Positions 44,519 through 53,366 of a DNA stretch of 64,000 nucleotides are shown piece after piece. The DNA lies in contig NZ_NTUP01000020.1 in NCBI RefSeq assembly GCF_002561455.1, positions 111,964 to 175,963 on the forward strand. Reading direction: 5' to 3'. Positions within the stretch are counted from its first letter, which is position 1. Each line of letters starts with the position of its first letter. A model generated the notes under the pieces. It saw only the letters and a list, made by a program, of their open reading frames with translations. It had not been told where the DNA came from and did no database searches. The position numbers and the translations under genes were made by a program. The DNA is from Bacillus sp. AFS015802 (GTDB taxonomy: Bacteria > Bacillota > Bacilli > Bacillales > Bacillaceae_B).

Positions 44519-45793
44519 TTACTCTTCTTTCTTTTCTGCTTCATATTCCTCAAGCATCGACAGACGCTCAAGCATGGTCGGGTGTCCGTAACGGAAAATT
44601 TTCACCAAAAGAGGCGGATTCACTTGGGATAGTCCTACCTTTGACAACTTCTGGAAGGAGGAGATGGCTGGTTCTTTATCCCCTGTCATTTCGATGGCAT
44701 AGCGGTCTGCCCTTGTTTCCTGATACCGGGAAATCCAGTTGCTGAGAGGGCTGACTGTGAACAACAGCATAGACGTGATCATTAAGAACAATGGTAAGGA
44801 GCTGAGATTCGAGACGCTCGATACTTTCAGATGATCTTTATGATTTGCCACGATCCCCCTCATCAGCTTAGCCGTCAGGAATAGTCCGAAGAAGGATAGA
44901 ACGAGATAGATCCCGATTCCTATATAGATGTGCTTCTCTACGTAATGAGCCATTTCATGGGCCATGACGAAGAGGATTTCTTTGTCTGTCAACTTCTCAA
45001 GGGTCGTATCCCAAAGGACGATCCGCGAGTTGGAGCCTACCCCGGTGACGTAGGCATTGAGTGAATTTGTTTTTTCCGACATATCGACTTCAAACACGTG
45101 GTCTGCAGGGATATCGGCCCTGTCTGCAAGAGTGAGGATCTGATCTTCCAATGCTTTATCCTTCAAAGGATAAAAGTCATTGTACAGAGGATCGATCAGG
45201 ACAGGCTGCACAAACATCATGAAAATCGTGAACGGGACGGACAAAGCCCAGGCAGCAAGCCACCAGCGCTCTTTAAAGCGTTTCATCAGGGCATAGAGGA
45301 CCGATACGATGATGAACATGATCAGATAATTCACCCAGAAATCCGTGATTTCGTCTTTCATCCACATAGAAAAGGTCTGGGTGGAAATATTGTAGCTCTT
45401 TGAAATCTTATATGAAATATACTGCAGCGGAAAAATCGCAACAAAAGAAGCGATCGATAACCAGAACAAGTAAATGGCCGTTTGAAGGAATCCATTCTTC
45501 ACCGTTCCCCTCGCCCATTTCTCAAATACACGGGAAACACCGAAAATCAAAATCAAGAAATAGAATAACCATTCATACGGAGTGGATAAGAAGAACAGGA
45601 GATTCTTGATTTTCGAAAAGTCCTCACTCAACAGAATTTCTTTATGATTCATGAAAGTGGCCGGGTCCGCACTGCTTCCCTTATACATATCAGGTAAAGT
45701 GGAATCCGCCAGGAAAAATAAGTACACATATAAAAATAAGCCTAATAGCAAATAAGCTGATATCGATCTGAACGCCCATTTTCCAGCCAACAT
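44519..45793 (-). CDS. yhfN: M48 family membrane metallopeptidase (Ste24/YhfN-like)
   Basis: A 424-residue protein with about six or seven membrane segments. The zinc site is HEMAH (His279, Glu280, His283), with the third ligand Glu in YQETRADRYAIEMTG. A conserved NSLNAYVTGVGSNSRIVLWDTTLEKL precedes it, as in CAAX-protease Ste24 relatives. It probably degrades membrane or misfolded proteins at the cytoplasmic membrane. B. subtilis YhfN (426 residues) is the likely orthologue. GGAGG lies four bases from the ATG; the next codon, TTG, is an alternative start. Confidence 0.9.
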   Translation of the reverse strand: MLAGKWAFRSISAYLLLGLFLYVYLFFLADSTLPDMYKGSSADPATFMNHKEILLSEDFSKIKNLLFFLSTPYEWLFYFLILIFGVSRVFEKWARGTVKNGFLQTAIYLFWLSIASFVAIFPLQYISYKISKSYNISTQTFSMWMKDEITDFWVNYLIMFIIVSVLYALMKRFKERWWLAAWALSVPFTIFMMFVQPVLIDPLYNDFYPLKDKALEDQILTLADRADIPADHVFEVDMSEKTNSLNAYVTGVGSNSRIVLWDTTLEKLTDKEILFVMAHEMAHYVEKHIYIGIGIYLVLSFFGLFLTAKLMRGIVANHKDHLKVSSVSNLSSLPLFLMITSMLLFTVSPLSNWISRYQETRADRYAIEMTGDKEPAISSFQKLSKVGLSQVNPPLLVKIFRYGHPTMLERLSMLEEYEAEKKEE

Positions 45794-45927
45794 ACTTCCT
45801 CCCTTCTCGTCTTCACTACTATATGTAATACCCTGTCCAAAGTTTTAGAACCTAAACGCATCTGACTGGATTACATGAAAAATCGTTGATTTCCTTTTTT
45901 CCCATTCCAGACTCCTTTCCCTCCAAC

Positions 45928-45955
45928 AAAAAAAGCCCCGATCAGGATCGCGACT
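45928..45955 (-). terminator. Terminator of azlCD
   Basis: A ten-position stem with one mismatch (45934-45943 with 45946-45955), followed on the minus strand by seven T. Confidence 0.75.
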
Positions 45956-45964
45956 CATTTGCTT

Positions 45965-46276
45965 CTACATTAAGAATACCGAATACAGTGATAAAACGGA
46001 AATTGCCCCGATTACCACGAGGATGACATTCGCACCGAGAAAGGCAATGACAAAGGCAGCAACCGTCCCCACCACCCCAAACAGGAAATTCCCTTCCTGT
46101 ATCAGCAGGATGCTCGGGAAAATCAACGCCCCCAATACGGCAAATGGAACATTTTTCAATACGCCTTGAAGAAATGGCGGGAGCTCTTTCCCCTTAAATA
46201 CGAGGAAAGGGAGCATTCTCGGGATATAGGTGACCACGGCCATCCCAAGGATCATCCACACTATCGGACTATTCAT
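45965..46276 (-). CDS. azlD: Branched-chain amino acid exporter small subunit AzlD
   Basis: A 103-residue protein with four hydrophobic segments; VTYIPRMLPFLVFKGKELPPFLQ and KNVPFAVLGALIFPSIL are typical of AzlD. With AzlC it exports branched-chain amino acids or analogues such as azaleucine. It overlaps azlC by eight bases. Confidence 0.92.
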   Translation of the reverse strand: MNSPIVWMILGMAVVTYIPRMLPFLVFKGKELPPFLQGVLKNVPFAVLGALIFPSILLIQEGNFLFGVVGTVAAFVIAFLGANVILVVIGAISVLSLYSVFLM

Positions 46277-46991
46277 TTGCTTTTTCCCTCCCCTTAATCA
46301 TGACCACTACCTCCACGATAACGGCTGACACAATCGTAGCCGCCACAATCGACCAGCCATTTGAAAGGTTCGTGGTAAATAGCAGGATGCTATTCAGAGC
46401 CCCTGCCACCACGGCCAAAAATGTGACCTTGACGCTTTTTTTCATGGAAGGGACGAGAAGTCCGACAAACATGGCGTACAGGGCAATCGTCATACTTGCC
46501 TGCAGGAATTCAGGGAGGATTTCCCCGATAAAATATCCCACCCCTGAATTCACAACCCAGCTCCCATATGAGATGAGCATGACGCCAACGGCAAACCCCG
46601 TCCGTACCTTGCCCTCTTTCACACTGATGACCGTGAACGTTTCATCCGTGATGCCAAATGCATAAAAAAGCTTTTTAAACAAACGGTCTTCCTCAAGCTT
46701 TTCACTTAACGAAGCAGACATGAGAAAGTGGCGGATGTTTACAATGAAAGTGGTGAGGATGATTTCAATGATCCCGGTACCAACCGCAATCAGACTCAAT
46801 GATATGTATTGAGCGGCCCCTGCAAACACGAGCATGCTCATCAGGATCGTCTCTGTCACCGTTAGTCCGGTTGTCCGTGCCAGTAACCCAAACGTGAGGG
46901 CGACAGGCATATACCCGATCGCGATACTGAGCCCACCCTGCAGCCCGAGACGAAAATCACTCACTTTTTTCGTCGAAAGGAGTGCCTCCAT
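46269..46991 (-). CDS. azlC: Branched-chain amino acid exporter large subunit AzlC
   Basis: A 240-residue membrane protein with AzlC/LIV-E signatures: GLSIAIGYMPVALTFGLLAR, FAGAAQYISL, NIRHFLMSASLS and FGITDETFTV. The start at 46991 follows AAAGGATGTGAAAGA. It is read divergently from the XRE-cupin regulator, which replaces the Lrp-type AzlB found next to azlCD in B. subtilis. Confidence 0.92.
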   Translation of the reverse strand: MEALLSTKKVSDFRLGLQGGLSIAIGYMPVALTFGLLARTTGLTVTETILMSMLVFAGAAQYISLSLIAVGTGIIEIILTTFIVNIRHFLMSASLSEKLEEDRLFKKLFYAFGITDETFTVISVKEGKVRTGFAVGVMLISYGSWVVNSGVGYFIGEILPEFLQASMTIALYAMFVGLLVPSMKKSVKVTFLAVVAGALNSILLFTTNLSNGWSIVAATIVSAVIVEVVVMIKGREKANE

Positions 46992-47051
46992 TCTTTCACA
47001 TCCTTTATAATAGGAATCATCTACTATTTTAATTTTTTGATAATTTATTAT

Positions 47052-47080
47052 ATTATACATATAGACGTTATAGTATACAA
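47052..47080 (-). promoter_or_regulatory. azlCD promoter overlapping the divergent regulator promoter
   Basis: On the minus strand TTGTAT (47080-47075), 17-base spacer, TATAAT (47057-47052). On the plus strand a weaker TTGATA (47037-47042), 17 bases, TATAGA overlaps it. An imperfect dyad TATAC...GTATA spans both, a possible operator for the XRE-cupin protein. Confidence 0.6.
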
Positions 47081-47094
47081 GAGGAGTTTTATAC

Positions 47095-47652
47095 ATGGAG
47101 AATTTCCCGATCCAAATTGGCGACAATATCAGAAAGTTGCGCAGAGAACGCGGCTTGAGCCTGGAACAAATGGCTGAGCGGACAGGAGTGAGCAAAGCGA
47201 TGATCGGTCAGATTGAACGGGGGGATTCCAATCCGACGGTCGCCATTTTATGGAAGATCGCCAACGGCTTGAAGGTTTCTTTTTCATCCCTGATCGAGAA
47301 ACCGGCCAATCAAGTGTCCATCATCCATTATGAAGACGTTCAGCCGGTCCTTGAAGATGAAGGCAACTATATCGTGTATCCGATCTTCCCTTTTGATCCC
47401 TTGAAAAAATGGGAAAGCTATCGCGTGGAAATGAAGCCTGGATGCGCCTATCGGAATGAAGGGCATACAAAGGGTGTAGAGGAATATATCACAGTCCTCT
47501 CAGGAAGCATCGTCATCAAAATCGCCGAAGAAAGGTATGAACTGCCTTCCGGAAGCTCGATCCGCTTTGCCGCTGACTCCGGTCATGAATATTCCAATGA
47601 GTCGATTCAAGATGCAGTCTGCCAGATGGTCATTTATTACGGAGAAGAATAG
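47095..47652 (+). CDS. XRE family regulator with C-terminal cupin
   Basis: A 185-residue repressor/activator. Residues about 8-65 form a helix-turn-helix (IRKLRRERGLSLEQMAERTGVSKAMIGQIERG); residues about 110-180 form a cupin with a GVEEYITVLSGSIVI beta-barrel. Ligand binding by the cupin probably controls DNA binding. It sits back to back with azlCD, so it most likely regulates export of branched-chain amino acids. AGGAG precedes the ATG; a strong terminator follows. Confidence 0.9.
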   Translation: MENFPIQIGDNIRKLRRERGLSLEQMAERTGVSKAMIGQIERGDSNPTVAILWKIANGLKVSFSSLIEKPANQVSIIHYEDVQPVLEDEGNYIVYPIFPFDPLKKWESYRVEMKPGCAYRNEGHTKGVEEYITVLSGSIVIKIAEERYELPSGSSIRFAADSGHEYSNESIQDAVCQMVIYYGEE

Positions 47653-47694
47653 AGCTGTCATGGAGGGGAATCCCTTCCATGACAGCTTTTTTTC
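47653..47694 (+). terminator. Rho-independent terminator of the XRE-cupin gene
   Basis: AGCTGTCATGGA and its complement form a stem of about 12-15 bases, followed by seven T. Confidence 0.88.
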
Positions 47695-47762
47695 TTTATC
47701 CGTGTCAATCCGCGGAACGGACCAATATACTATTACATCTTATAAAAGTTGAGGGGAGAAAA

Positions 47763-48833
47763 ATGAACATGACTCCTTCCTTACCATCATTTGACCTCCA
47801 ATTGGATCATGACGATATTCGGAAACTGGAACGGGATGTTTGGAGCAATTCATCTGTCCCGGCAGAATTAAAAATAAACGATACCCTCTATGACATCAAT
47901 ATCCGGTACAGGGGTTCCTATACGCGGGGGTTGGAAAAAAAGTCCTATCAAATCGAATTTGTCAATTCCCCTGAATGGGATGGTTCCACAGAAATACACC
48001 TGAATGCAGAATCATTCGATCCTTCCCACTTCCGAAACAAACTTTCCCTCGATTTCATGGGGGAACTCGGGATTCACACTCCGGATAGTCAGCATGTCTT
48101 TCTCACTCAGGATGGAATCCCCCTTGGTTTATACCTTCAGCTGGAGTCAGTGGATGAGATGTATCTGAAAAAGAGGGACCTTCCCCCCGGGACGATTTAT
48201 TATGCCGTCAACGACCAGGCTGATTTCTCCGTCAAGAGAAAAAGGGGGCTGACATCAGGGTATCAACGAAAACTGGGGAACATGCAGGATGATCATCATC
48301 TCATTCACTTCATCAGGAGTATCAATGCACCAGCAACCTTCCAACATGAAATCCACCGGCTGTTGGACATCGAGAACTACCTGAGGTGGCTTGCAGGCGC
48401 TGTCTGTACGATGAATAATGATGGATTCACCCATAACTATGCCCTGTATCTCAACAGGAGCGACCAGCGATTTTCCATCATTCCATGGGATTACGACGCT
48501 ACATTTGGACGACGTGTGAATGGGGACGTCATGGAATGGGATTACGTACCGATCACGGGAAAAGCGAAAAACAAACTGACCACACAGCTGATGAAACGAT
48601 CCGGCTTCCGGAGATTATATAAGGATATATTGGGAGACATTCTTGATACGAAGTTCACTGTCAAATACTTTGAAGAGAAAGTGATGAACTTTCATTCTTC
48701 CCTCAGGCCCTATGTTCTGATGGACCCACATTTCAAGGATAATATTGATGTATATGACAAAGAGCCTTCCTATATCTTTCAGTTCATCGAAGATCGCAGT
48801 GCTTTCCTGAGACGGGAATTAAAGTATCTCTAA
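47763..48833 (+). CDS. cotH: CotH-family spore coat protein kinase
   Basis: A 356-residue protein of the CotH kinase family. It contains IRYRGSYTRGLEKKSYQIEF, the HFRNKLSLDFMGELG region, LGLYLQLESVDEMYL, and the catalytic IIPWDYDATFGRR segment. CotH kinases phosphorylate coat proteins such as CotB and CotG on serine during spore coat assembly. The ATG at 47763 follows GAGGGGAG. An AC-N17-CATCTTATA sequence about 30-60 bases upstream resembles a weak sigma-K promoter. No cotB or cotG gene is adjacent. Confidence 0.88.
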   Translation: MNMTPSLPSFDLQLDHDDIRKLERDVWSNSSVPAELKINDTLYDINIRYRGSYTRGLEKKSYQIEFVNSPEWDGSTEIHLNAESFDPSHFRNKLSLDFMGELGIHTPDSQHVFLTQDGIPLGLYLQLESVDEMYLKKRDLPPGTIYYAVNDQADFSVKRKRGLTSGYQRKLGNMQDDHHLIHFIRSINAPATFQHEIHRLLDIENYLRWLAGAVCTMNNDGFTHNYALYLNRSDQRFSIIPWDYDATFGRRVNGDVMEWDYVPITGKAKNKLTTQLMKRSGFRRLYKDILGDILDTKFTVKYFEEKVMNFHSSLRPYVLMDPHFKDNIDVYDKEPSYIFQFIEDRSAFLRRELKYL

Positions 48834-48835
48834 AG

Positions 48836-48875
48836 AAAAAACCTGCTTGGGAACAAAAAGTTCCCAGGCAGGTTT
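48836..48875 (-). terminator. Terminator of the YeeE/YedE gene, possibly bidirectional
   Basis: AACCTGCTTGGGAAC pairs with GTTCCCAGGCAGGTT around five A, followed on the minus strand by a T-run; it also lies just after cotH. Confidence 0.8.
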
Positions 48876-50124
48876 AACAGAAGGTATCCTTCGGTTTCGG
48901 AACGGACAAGCCGAACAGAGGACGGAGATAAAGGGCAAGGAAGGTACCGGCAAGGGCCAGGACTCCCCAGATGTAACCGTGAAGACTGAAGGAAGCAATT
49001 CCTCCGAAGTAAGCACCGATGTTACATCCGAATGCCAGGCGGGCACCGTATCCCATGAGTAGTCCCCCGATGACGGAGGCCATGGCATTCTTTCCGTTGA
49101 TTTTATTGAACCGGAACAATCCACCTGCCGCGGAGGCAAGAAAGGCTCCAAGGATCACACCGAAATTCAATACGGTGGTGGAATCAGCAAAAATTGACGC
49201 TTGAAGGGCCTCTGCATTGGCACCCGACCAATAGCCCCAGCTTGCAACATCGACTCCAAATATCCCGGCAACCTTTGATCCCCACAGGGCAAATGCCGAT
49301 GTGATCCCCCATGGATTCCCCCTCGTCATGAGAGTGAGGGCATTCAATACCGCCAGCACGATGGCAGCTGCGATTAGGGGCCAGGACCCACGCAAGATCC
49401 GTTTCCACCCTTTTGCTGACGGAAGCTGTGCCATACGTGGTGGATTCTTCTTCTTTTCGATTCTCAATGTGACCCACGCAACCAGACCAAAGAATAACAT
49501 GGAAACCACCCATGCCCCGAAATAACCCAAACCAGTGGATGTCGCCAAGGAAATCGGCTTAAAGGAAGGAAGTTCTTCGGTCCAAAATGGAAGGTGAGCC
49601 GCCCCCACTGTTGCACCTACAATAAAGAATAACAGCGTGATGAACATCACGGAACGCCCTCCGCCGATCGCGTAAAGGGTTCCCGAGGCACATCCTCCCC
49701 CAAGCTGCATGCCGATCCCGAACAGGAAGGAACCAACAATCAAACTGACACCGACTGGTGATACATATCCTGTCGCTTCCCCGCCGAAAAAGGTGTATCC
49801 TGTGGCAAGGATCGGTGCAAACAAGGTCACGGCAACGGCAAGCATCACCATATGTGCCCTCATCGCCTGACCGTTCCCGACAGACATCACCCTGCGGAAG
49901 GCAGAGGTAAACCCGAATCGTGCATGAAACAATGTATATCCTAATAATAGTCCGAGAACGAGAAGTACGGTCTGGGCAATATCTTGTGTAAAGAGCAGAT
50001 AAAGACCAAGAACCGCTGTAACGATGAGCCCGCCAGCCACTAATGACGTCTGTGGAGGGTTCAATTCGGTACTCTTTTTCTCCGGACCTTTTTGTTCATT
50101 AATTGGTTGAACATAGTCAGCCAT
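48874..50124 (-). CDS. YeeE/YedE family sulfur-compound (thiosulfate) transporter
   Basis: A 416-residue membrane protein with about 12 helices in two similar halves. Conserved cysteines lie in QLGGGCASGTLYAIGGG and RLAFGCNIGAYFGG, the relay positions of YeeE/TsuA thiosulfate importers. A soluble N-terminal tail of about 25 residues precedes the first helix, and the protein ends in Cys. No TusA- or rhodanese-type partner lies next to it, which is a common companion elsewhere. GGAGG seven bases before the ATG. Confidence 0.88.
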   Translation of the reverse strand: MADYVQPINEQKGPEKKSTELNPPQTSLVAGGLIVTAVLGLYLLFTQDIAQTVLLVLGLLLGYTLFHARFGFTSAFRRVMSVGNGQAMRAHMVMLAVAVTLFAPILATGYTFFGGEATGYVSPVGVSLIVGSFLFGIGMQLGGGCASGTLYAIGGGRSVMFITLLFFIVGATVGAAHLPFWTEELPSFKPISLATSTGLGYFGAWVVSMLFFGLVAWVTLRIEKKKNPPRMAQLPSAKGWKRILRGSWPLIAAAIVLAVLNALTLMTRGNPWGITSAFALWGSKVAGIFGVDVASWGYWSGANAEALQASIFADSTTVLNFGVILGAFLASAAGGLFRFNKINGKNAMASVIGGLLMGYGARLAFGCNIGAYFGGIASFSLHGYIWGVLALAGTFLALYLRPLFGLSVPKPKDTFC

Positions 50125-50340
50125 GACAAATCCTCCTTAATCTTATTGATTTGGTTGGAATTCATTTTACAATAGTAATGGATTCTTCAGATTCTGTCAA
50201 AAGATGAGCTTCCATAAAAAAACCACCTGAGCGAAAACGAACGGGTTCGGTTTAAAATACAAAATTTGAAGCAGCAGTGCTTTTCGCACAGCGAACTTAA
50301 GTAGAATCAGTAGAACATTTCAGAAGTGAAATGAACACGT

Positions 50341-50376
50341 AAAAAAGCTCGGAGCCTTATGCTTCGAGCTTTTTTA
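50341..50376. terminator. Strong bidirectional hairpin terminator
   Basis: A 15-base stem (50341-50355 with 50361-50375) ending in A-run and T-run, inside the repeat-rich gap. Confidence 0.7.
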
Positions 50377-50414
50377 TGTTGAATCAGGAAAGCCGTTTCC
50401 CTGGCGTTTGAAAA

Positions 50415-50567
50415 TAAGCGGAAAAATTCCGTCTAAATCAGAAAATGCAGCTATTTCACGAAAATTAGCCGGAGTTTTTCCGCTTATGAGTCGTTAAGCG
50501 GAATTTCTCCGCTTAATTCAGCGATGTATCTCTACTCCAGCTGCCTTAGCCGGAATTTCTCCGCTTA
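50415..50567. repeat. Four copies of a 21-22-bp palindromic repeat (AAGCGGA...TCCGCTT)
   Basis: Copies at 50415-50435, 50465-50486, 50494-50515 and 50546-50567 share the pattern TTARSCGGAATTTCTCCGCTTA with few changes; copy 3 is nearly a perfect palindrome. Gaps of 29, 7 and 30 bases are irregular. No cas genes are near. They resemble intergenic palindromic repeats rather than CRISPR. Confidence 0.75.
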
Positions 50568-50927
50568 TACATCTCTCACCATCATCTAAGCAGTATGCTT
50601 CATGGCTAGTTCACTTTAACAAACATCATTTCCCTCAAAATCAAAAACAGACTGATTAATAGGTAAATAAGCCTGCATGCCATTTAACATACCAATTCGC
50701 TTAGCCATGCGCACTAACATCCGCACGCTGACAATCACTCCTGTCACCTTGCTAAAAGGACTGCGAATTCGGGTGCTAAAATCCTATAAACTCATGAAAT
50801 CCTCTAGGTATCACCAAAAAGAAGCAGTCCAATTCAGTTACGAATAGGGTTGTTAATTGACGGGCGATTCAAGTTTTTGTGCTCGAAAACCGAACCCGTT
50901 GAGCGAAAACACTCAAGTGGTTTTACA

Positions 50928-51830
50928 TCATGAAACAAGTGCCAACATGATCGGGATCGTCACGATACTCAAAATGGTCGTGACCAATGTGCTTGCTGAT
51001 ACGAGATCAGGTTCTGTATTGAATTGCAGGGAAAACATCGTCGTATTCGCAGCGGTCGGCATGCTGGCGAGGATGATGAGGATCGAACCCAAGGTCTGTG
51101 ATATCGGCAGCACGGAGACGATCGTGAGTGCCAGGATGGGTGATGCCACCATCCTCATGATCACAATGAATGATAATGCGCTTTTCTCCACCTTCTTCCC
51201 TCCAAGGGTGGCGAGCTGCATCCCGAGAACGACCATGATCGTAGGAATCGTCGCTTGTGAAATCAAATCAATCGTTTGATTCAAGAATAAAGGAACATCG
51301 AGGTGAAAGATCTGGAAGAAGAGTCCGATGACCGCCCCGTGCAGAATCGGCATCTTAGCGATCTTCATCCAGATTTCCTTTGAATCCCTCGCTTTATCAC
51401 TTCCACTGATGGCGTAGTATAAGCCGATCGTATTCATAAGGAAGGACTGGATCACCATCATGATGACCGCATAGCGAAAACCGAGCTCCCCAAACCCGAA
51501 CAGGATGATCGGTACGCCGTAATTGCCGGAATTCATGAACACACCGGAAAGGATCATGGCCGATACTTTCGGCTTTGAATAGTTCCTGATCCCGGCTACA
51601 ATCTTTATAGTAAGAATCAATATCACACAAAGGGTGATACAAAAGAGAAAAATATAAAGATAGTCCATATTCATCTCATTCTCGTAAAAGGTCTTAAATG
51701 CGAGAAATGGATACATCAAATAGATGGCCATCTTTGAGATCGAGTTGATCTCGAATCCCAGCTTCTTTTGGCCGATGAACCCGACGAGAAAGACCAGTAA
51801 TGCCGGCAGTACAATCAATATTACGTCCAT
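50928..51830 (-). CDS. AEC family transporter (auxin efflux carrier/malate permease type)
   Basis: A 300-residue protein with about ten membrane segments. Mem_trans signatures include VFMNSGNYGVPIILFGFGELGFRYAV and a symmetric C-terminal half with ASMPTAANTTMFSLQFN. Bacterial members move malate, malonate or other organic acids. It is downstream of the maeN-like gene on the same strand, separated by a terminator, next to a malate-type two-component system, so an organic-acid substrate is likely. Confidence 0.88.
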   Translation of the reverse strand: MDVILIVLPALLVFLVGFIGQKKLGFEINSISKMAIYLMYPFLAFKTFYENEMNMDYLYIFLFCITLCVILILTIKIVAGIRNYSKPKVSAMILSGVFMNSGNYGVPIILFGFGELGFRYAVIMMVIQSFLMNTIGLYYAISGSDKARDSKEIWMKIAKMPILHGAVIGLFFQIFHLDVPLFLNQTIDLISQATIPTIMVVLGMQLATLGGKKVEKSALSFIVIMRMVASPILALTIVSVLPISQTLGSILIILASMPTAANTTMFSLQFNTEPDLVSASTLVTTILSIVTIPIMLALVS

Positions 51831-51850
51831 TTATGTCACCACAATCCATT

Positions 51851-51887
51851 AAAATAAAAGATAGGCTTGACTGTTACAGTCAAGCCT
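51851..51887 (-). terminator. Rho-independent terminator of maeN
   Basis: AGGCTTGACTGT (51863-51874) pairs with ACAGTCAAGCCT (51876-51887), followed on the minus strand by T-rich ATCTTTTATTTTAA. Confidence 0.85.
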
Positions 51888-51900
51888 AAGTGTATCATAT

Positions 51901-53223
51901 TTACAACAATGGGATGATCAATCCGGCCAAGAGCAGGATCAGTGCACCGCCAAGGCGTGAAGAAATCTGGGCGAAGGGCATTAGCTCCATTCGTTTGGAG
52001 GCTGACAAGACGGCAACATCCCCCGTTCCCCCCATATTCGCCATGCATAGCCCAGCAGTGATGGCTGCTTCAATTGGATAAAAACCTACCAGTTTTCCAA
52101 GGATCGCAGCACCGATGATCGCCCCTAATACTACTCCGAATACGGTCAGGATATACTGAAGGGTCAACGCTTCAAGGACCGTATTTAAATCCGTATAGGC
52201 GACACCGATCCCAAATAACAAAGCGAAGGTCCAGTTACTGGCTACAAATTGATACCACTGACTTGCCCCTTCTACTACATTTTGTGGAATGATATTTGAG
52301 ATCTTAGCCACAGCCACCAGAATGATCATGATCGCATAGGGATGGAGTGGAAGAAAGGAGCCCAGCAAGGTCCCGACCGTAAAGAATGTAAGGGCAGCAA
52401 GTAATCCTACCCCCATCTTTTCAATGTTATACTTCTGCTTTGTTTTCTCATAAGTGAAACCTTTCATAAGCTGACCGTTTCCACTTAGGGAAGGCACTTT
52501 TTTCCCGATAATATCAAGAACCGATGCTAAAATGATGGCAAATACATTCCCTAACGCCAGTGCAGGCACAAGCATTGAAATATAATAGCTCGGATCATTC
52601 CCCATCATTTCCGAATAGATTTGACTCATGGGGACGGCTCCGGCTCCCATTCCCCCTCCCATGATCGGCATGGTAATGACAAGGATGGCTTCTTTAAGGG
52701 TAAATCCGACAAGTGAGCCAAAAATCCCTGCTACAATCACAGCTCCGGCTACCGCTCCAAAAATAGGAAGAAAATAGCGCAGTCCCACTTTGACCAAAAC
52801 CTTTGAATTCATCCCTAAAATACTTCCCGTAATTAATGCCGCAATATAAAAATTCAGGAACCCGCCTGTTTTCATGAAATCGGTCATAGACGTCACCGTT
52901 GCCTCCGGAAGTAAGCCTGCATAGACCATAAAAGCAGATCCGAATATCGCAATGATCGCTCCCCCACCGAGAAATGTTTTCACAATCGGTGTACGATCGC
53001 CTACCCATCCAAATAATTCACCAAGCACCATCATGACGAGAAGACTCCCGATCATTCCCCCTGGAAGATTCCCCGTATACAAGCTGGCTAGCGTGATTCC
53101 CGTAAAAATAAGGAACCATAGGATCGGCATATTAAAAATCCGAAGTGAACCTTCTTTCGTAAAAGTACCGTTCTCTTTTGCTTTCTCCCCCTTATAAGAG
53201 AGTGTTGATGCTGCTTGTCCCAT
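51901..53223 (-). CDS. maeN: 2-hydroxycarboxylate transporter, probable Na+/malate symporter MaeN
   Basis: A 440-residue membrane protein of the 2HCT family. Both GGxG re-entrant loops are visible: MPIMGGGMGAGAVPMSQIYSEM and MANMGGTGDVAVLSASKRMELMPFAQISSRLGGAL, the latter with the substrate-binding Arg. CitS, CimH and MaeN share these motifs; MaeN is preferred because the genes upstream match the MalK-MalR two-component pair that controls maeN in B. subtilis. The ATG at 53223 is chosen since AAAGGGG abuts an earlier ATG. A CcpA site overlaps the promoter. Confidence 0.88.
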   Translation of the reverse strand: MGQAASTLSYKGEKAKENGTFTKEGSLRIFNMPILWFLIFTGITLASLYTGNLPGGMIGSLLVMMVLGELFGWVGDRTPIVKTFLGGGAIIAIFGSAFMVYAGLLPEATVTSMTDFMKTGGFLNFYIAALITGSILGMNSKVLVKVGLRYFLPIFGAVAGAVIVAGIFGSLVGFTLKEAILVITMPIMGGGMGAGAVPMSQIYSEMMGNDPSYYISMLVPALALGNVFAIILASVLDIIGKKVPSLSGNGQLMKGFTYEKTKQKYNIEKMGVGLLAALTFFTVGTLLGSFLPLHPYAIMIILVAVAKISNIIPQNVVEGASQWYQFVASNWTFALLFGIGVAYTDLNTVLEALTLQYILTVFGVVLGAIIGAAILGKLVGFYPIEAAITAGLCMANMGGTGDVAVLSASKRMELMPFAQISSRLGGALILLLAGLIIPLL

Positions 53224-53254
53224 CTCGTTCATCCCCTTTGTCGTTTTTAAATAA

Positions 53255-53273
53255 CGAAAACGCTTACACTATA
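53255..53273 (-). promoter_or_regulatory. maeN -10 box with overlapping cre (CcpA) site
   Basis: On the minus strand TATAGT (53273-53268) is directly followed by TGTAAGCGTTTTCG (53268-53255), which matches TGWAANCGNTNWCA at all but the last position. This predicts carbon catabolite repression of malate uptake. Confidence 0.7.
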
Positions 53274-53341
53274 TGCCTATTTTATGAAAGCTCCTTCCCA
53301 TTTCAAAGGTTATGAAACTATTATTTATTTTTTGAAATTAA

Positions 53342-53366
53342 AAAAAGCAGCCTAAAGGAGCTGCTT
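53342..53366 (-). terminator. Terminator after the response regulator gene
   Basis: AGCAGC and GCTGCT arms around a short loop, followed on the minus strand by a T-run; the first arm overlaps the stop codon. Confidence 0.7.

Larger units (their letters stand above)
50219..50924. repeat. Non-coding segment bounded by imperfect inverted repeats
   Basis: The 35-base sequence at 50219-50253 and the reverse complement of 50886-50924 share AAAACCAC(C/T)TGAG at one end and ACGGGTTCGGTTT at the other, with a different middle. About 630 bases between them hold no gene, only a terminator-like hairpin, four palindromic repeats, and a 55-codon open stretch on the minus strand (50616-50783) without a start. 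It fills the 803-base gap between the YeeE/YedE and AEC genes. It may be a non-autonomous mobile element or two related hairpins. Confidence 0.5.

Noticed and set aside
50415..50567. CRISPR array
   Set aside because: Repeats are 21-22-bp palindromes with gaps of 29, 7 and 30 bases and there are no cas genes in the window.
50616..50783. 55-codon open minus-strand stretch in the repeat-rich gap
   Set aside because: An in-frame stop precedes it, there is no start with a ribosome site, and I cannot recognise the product; possibly a gene remnant.
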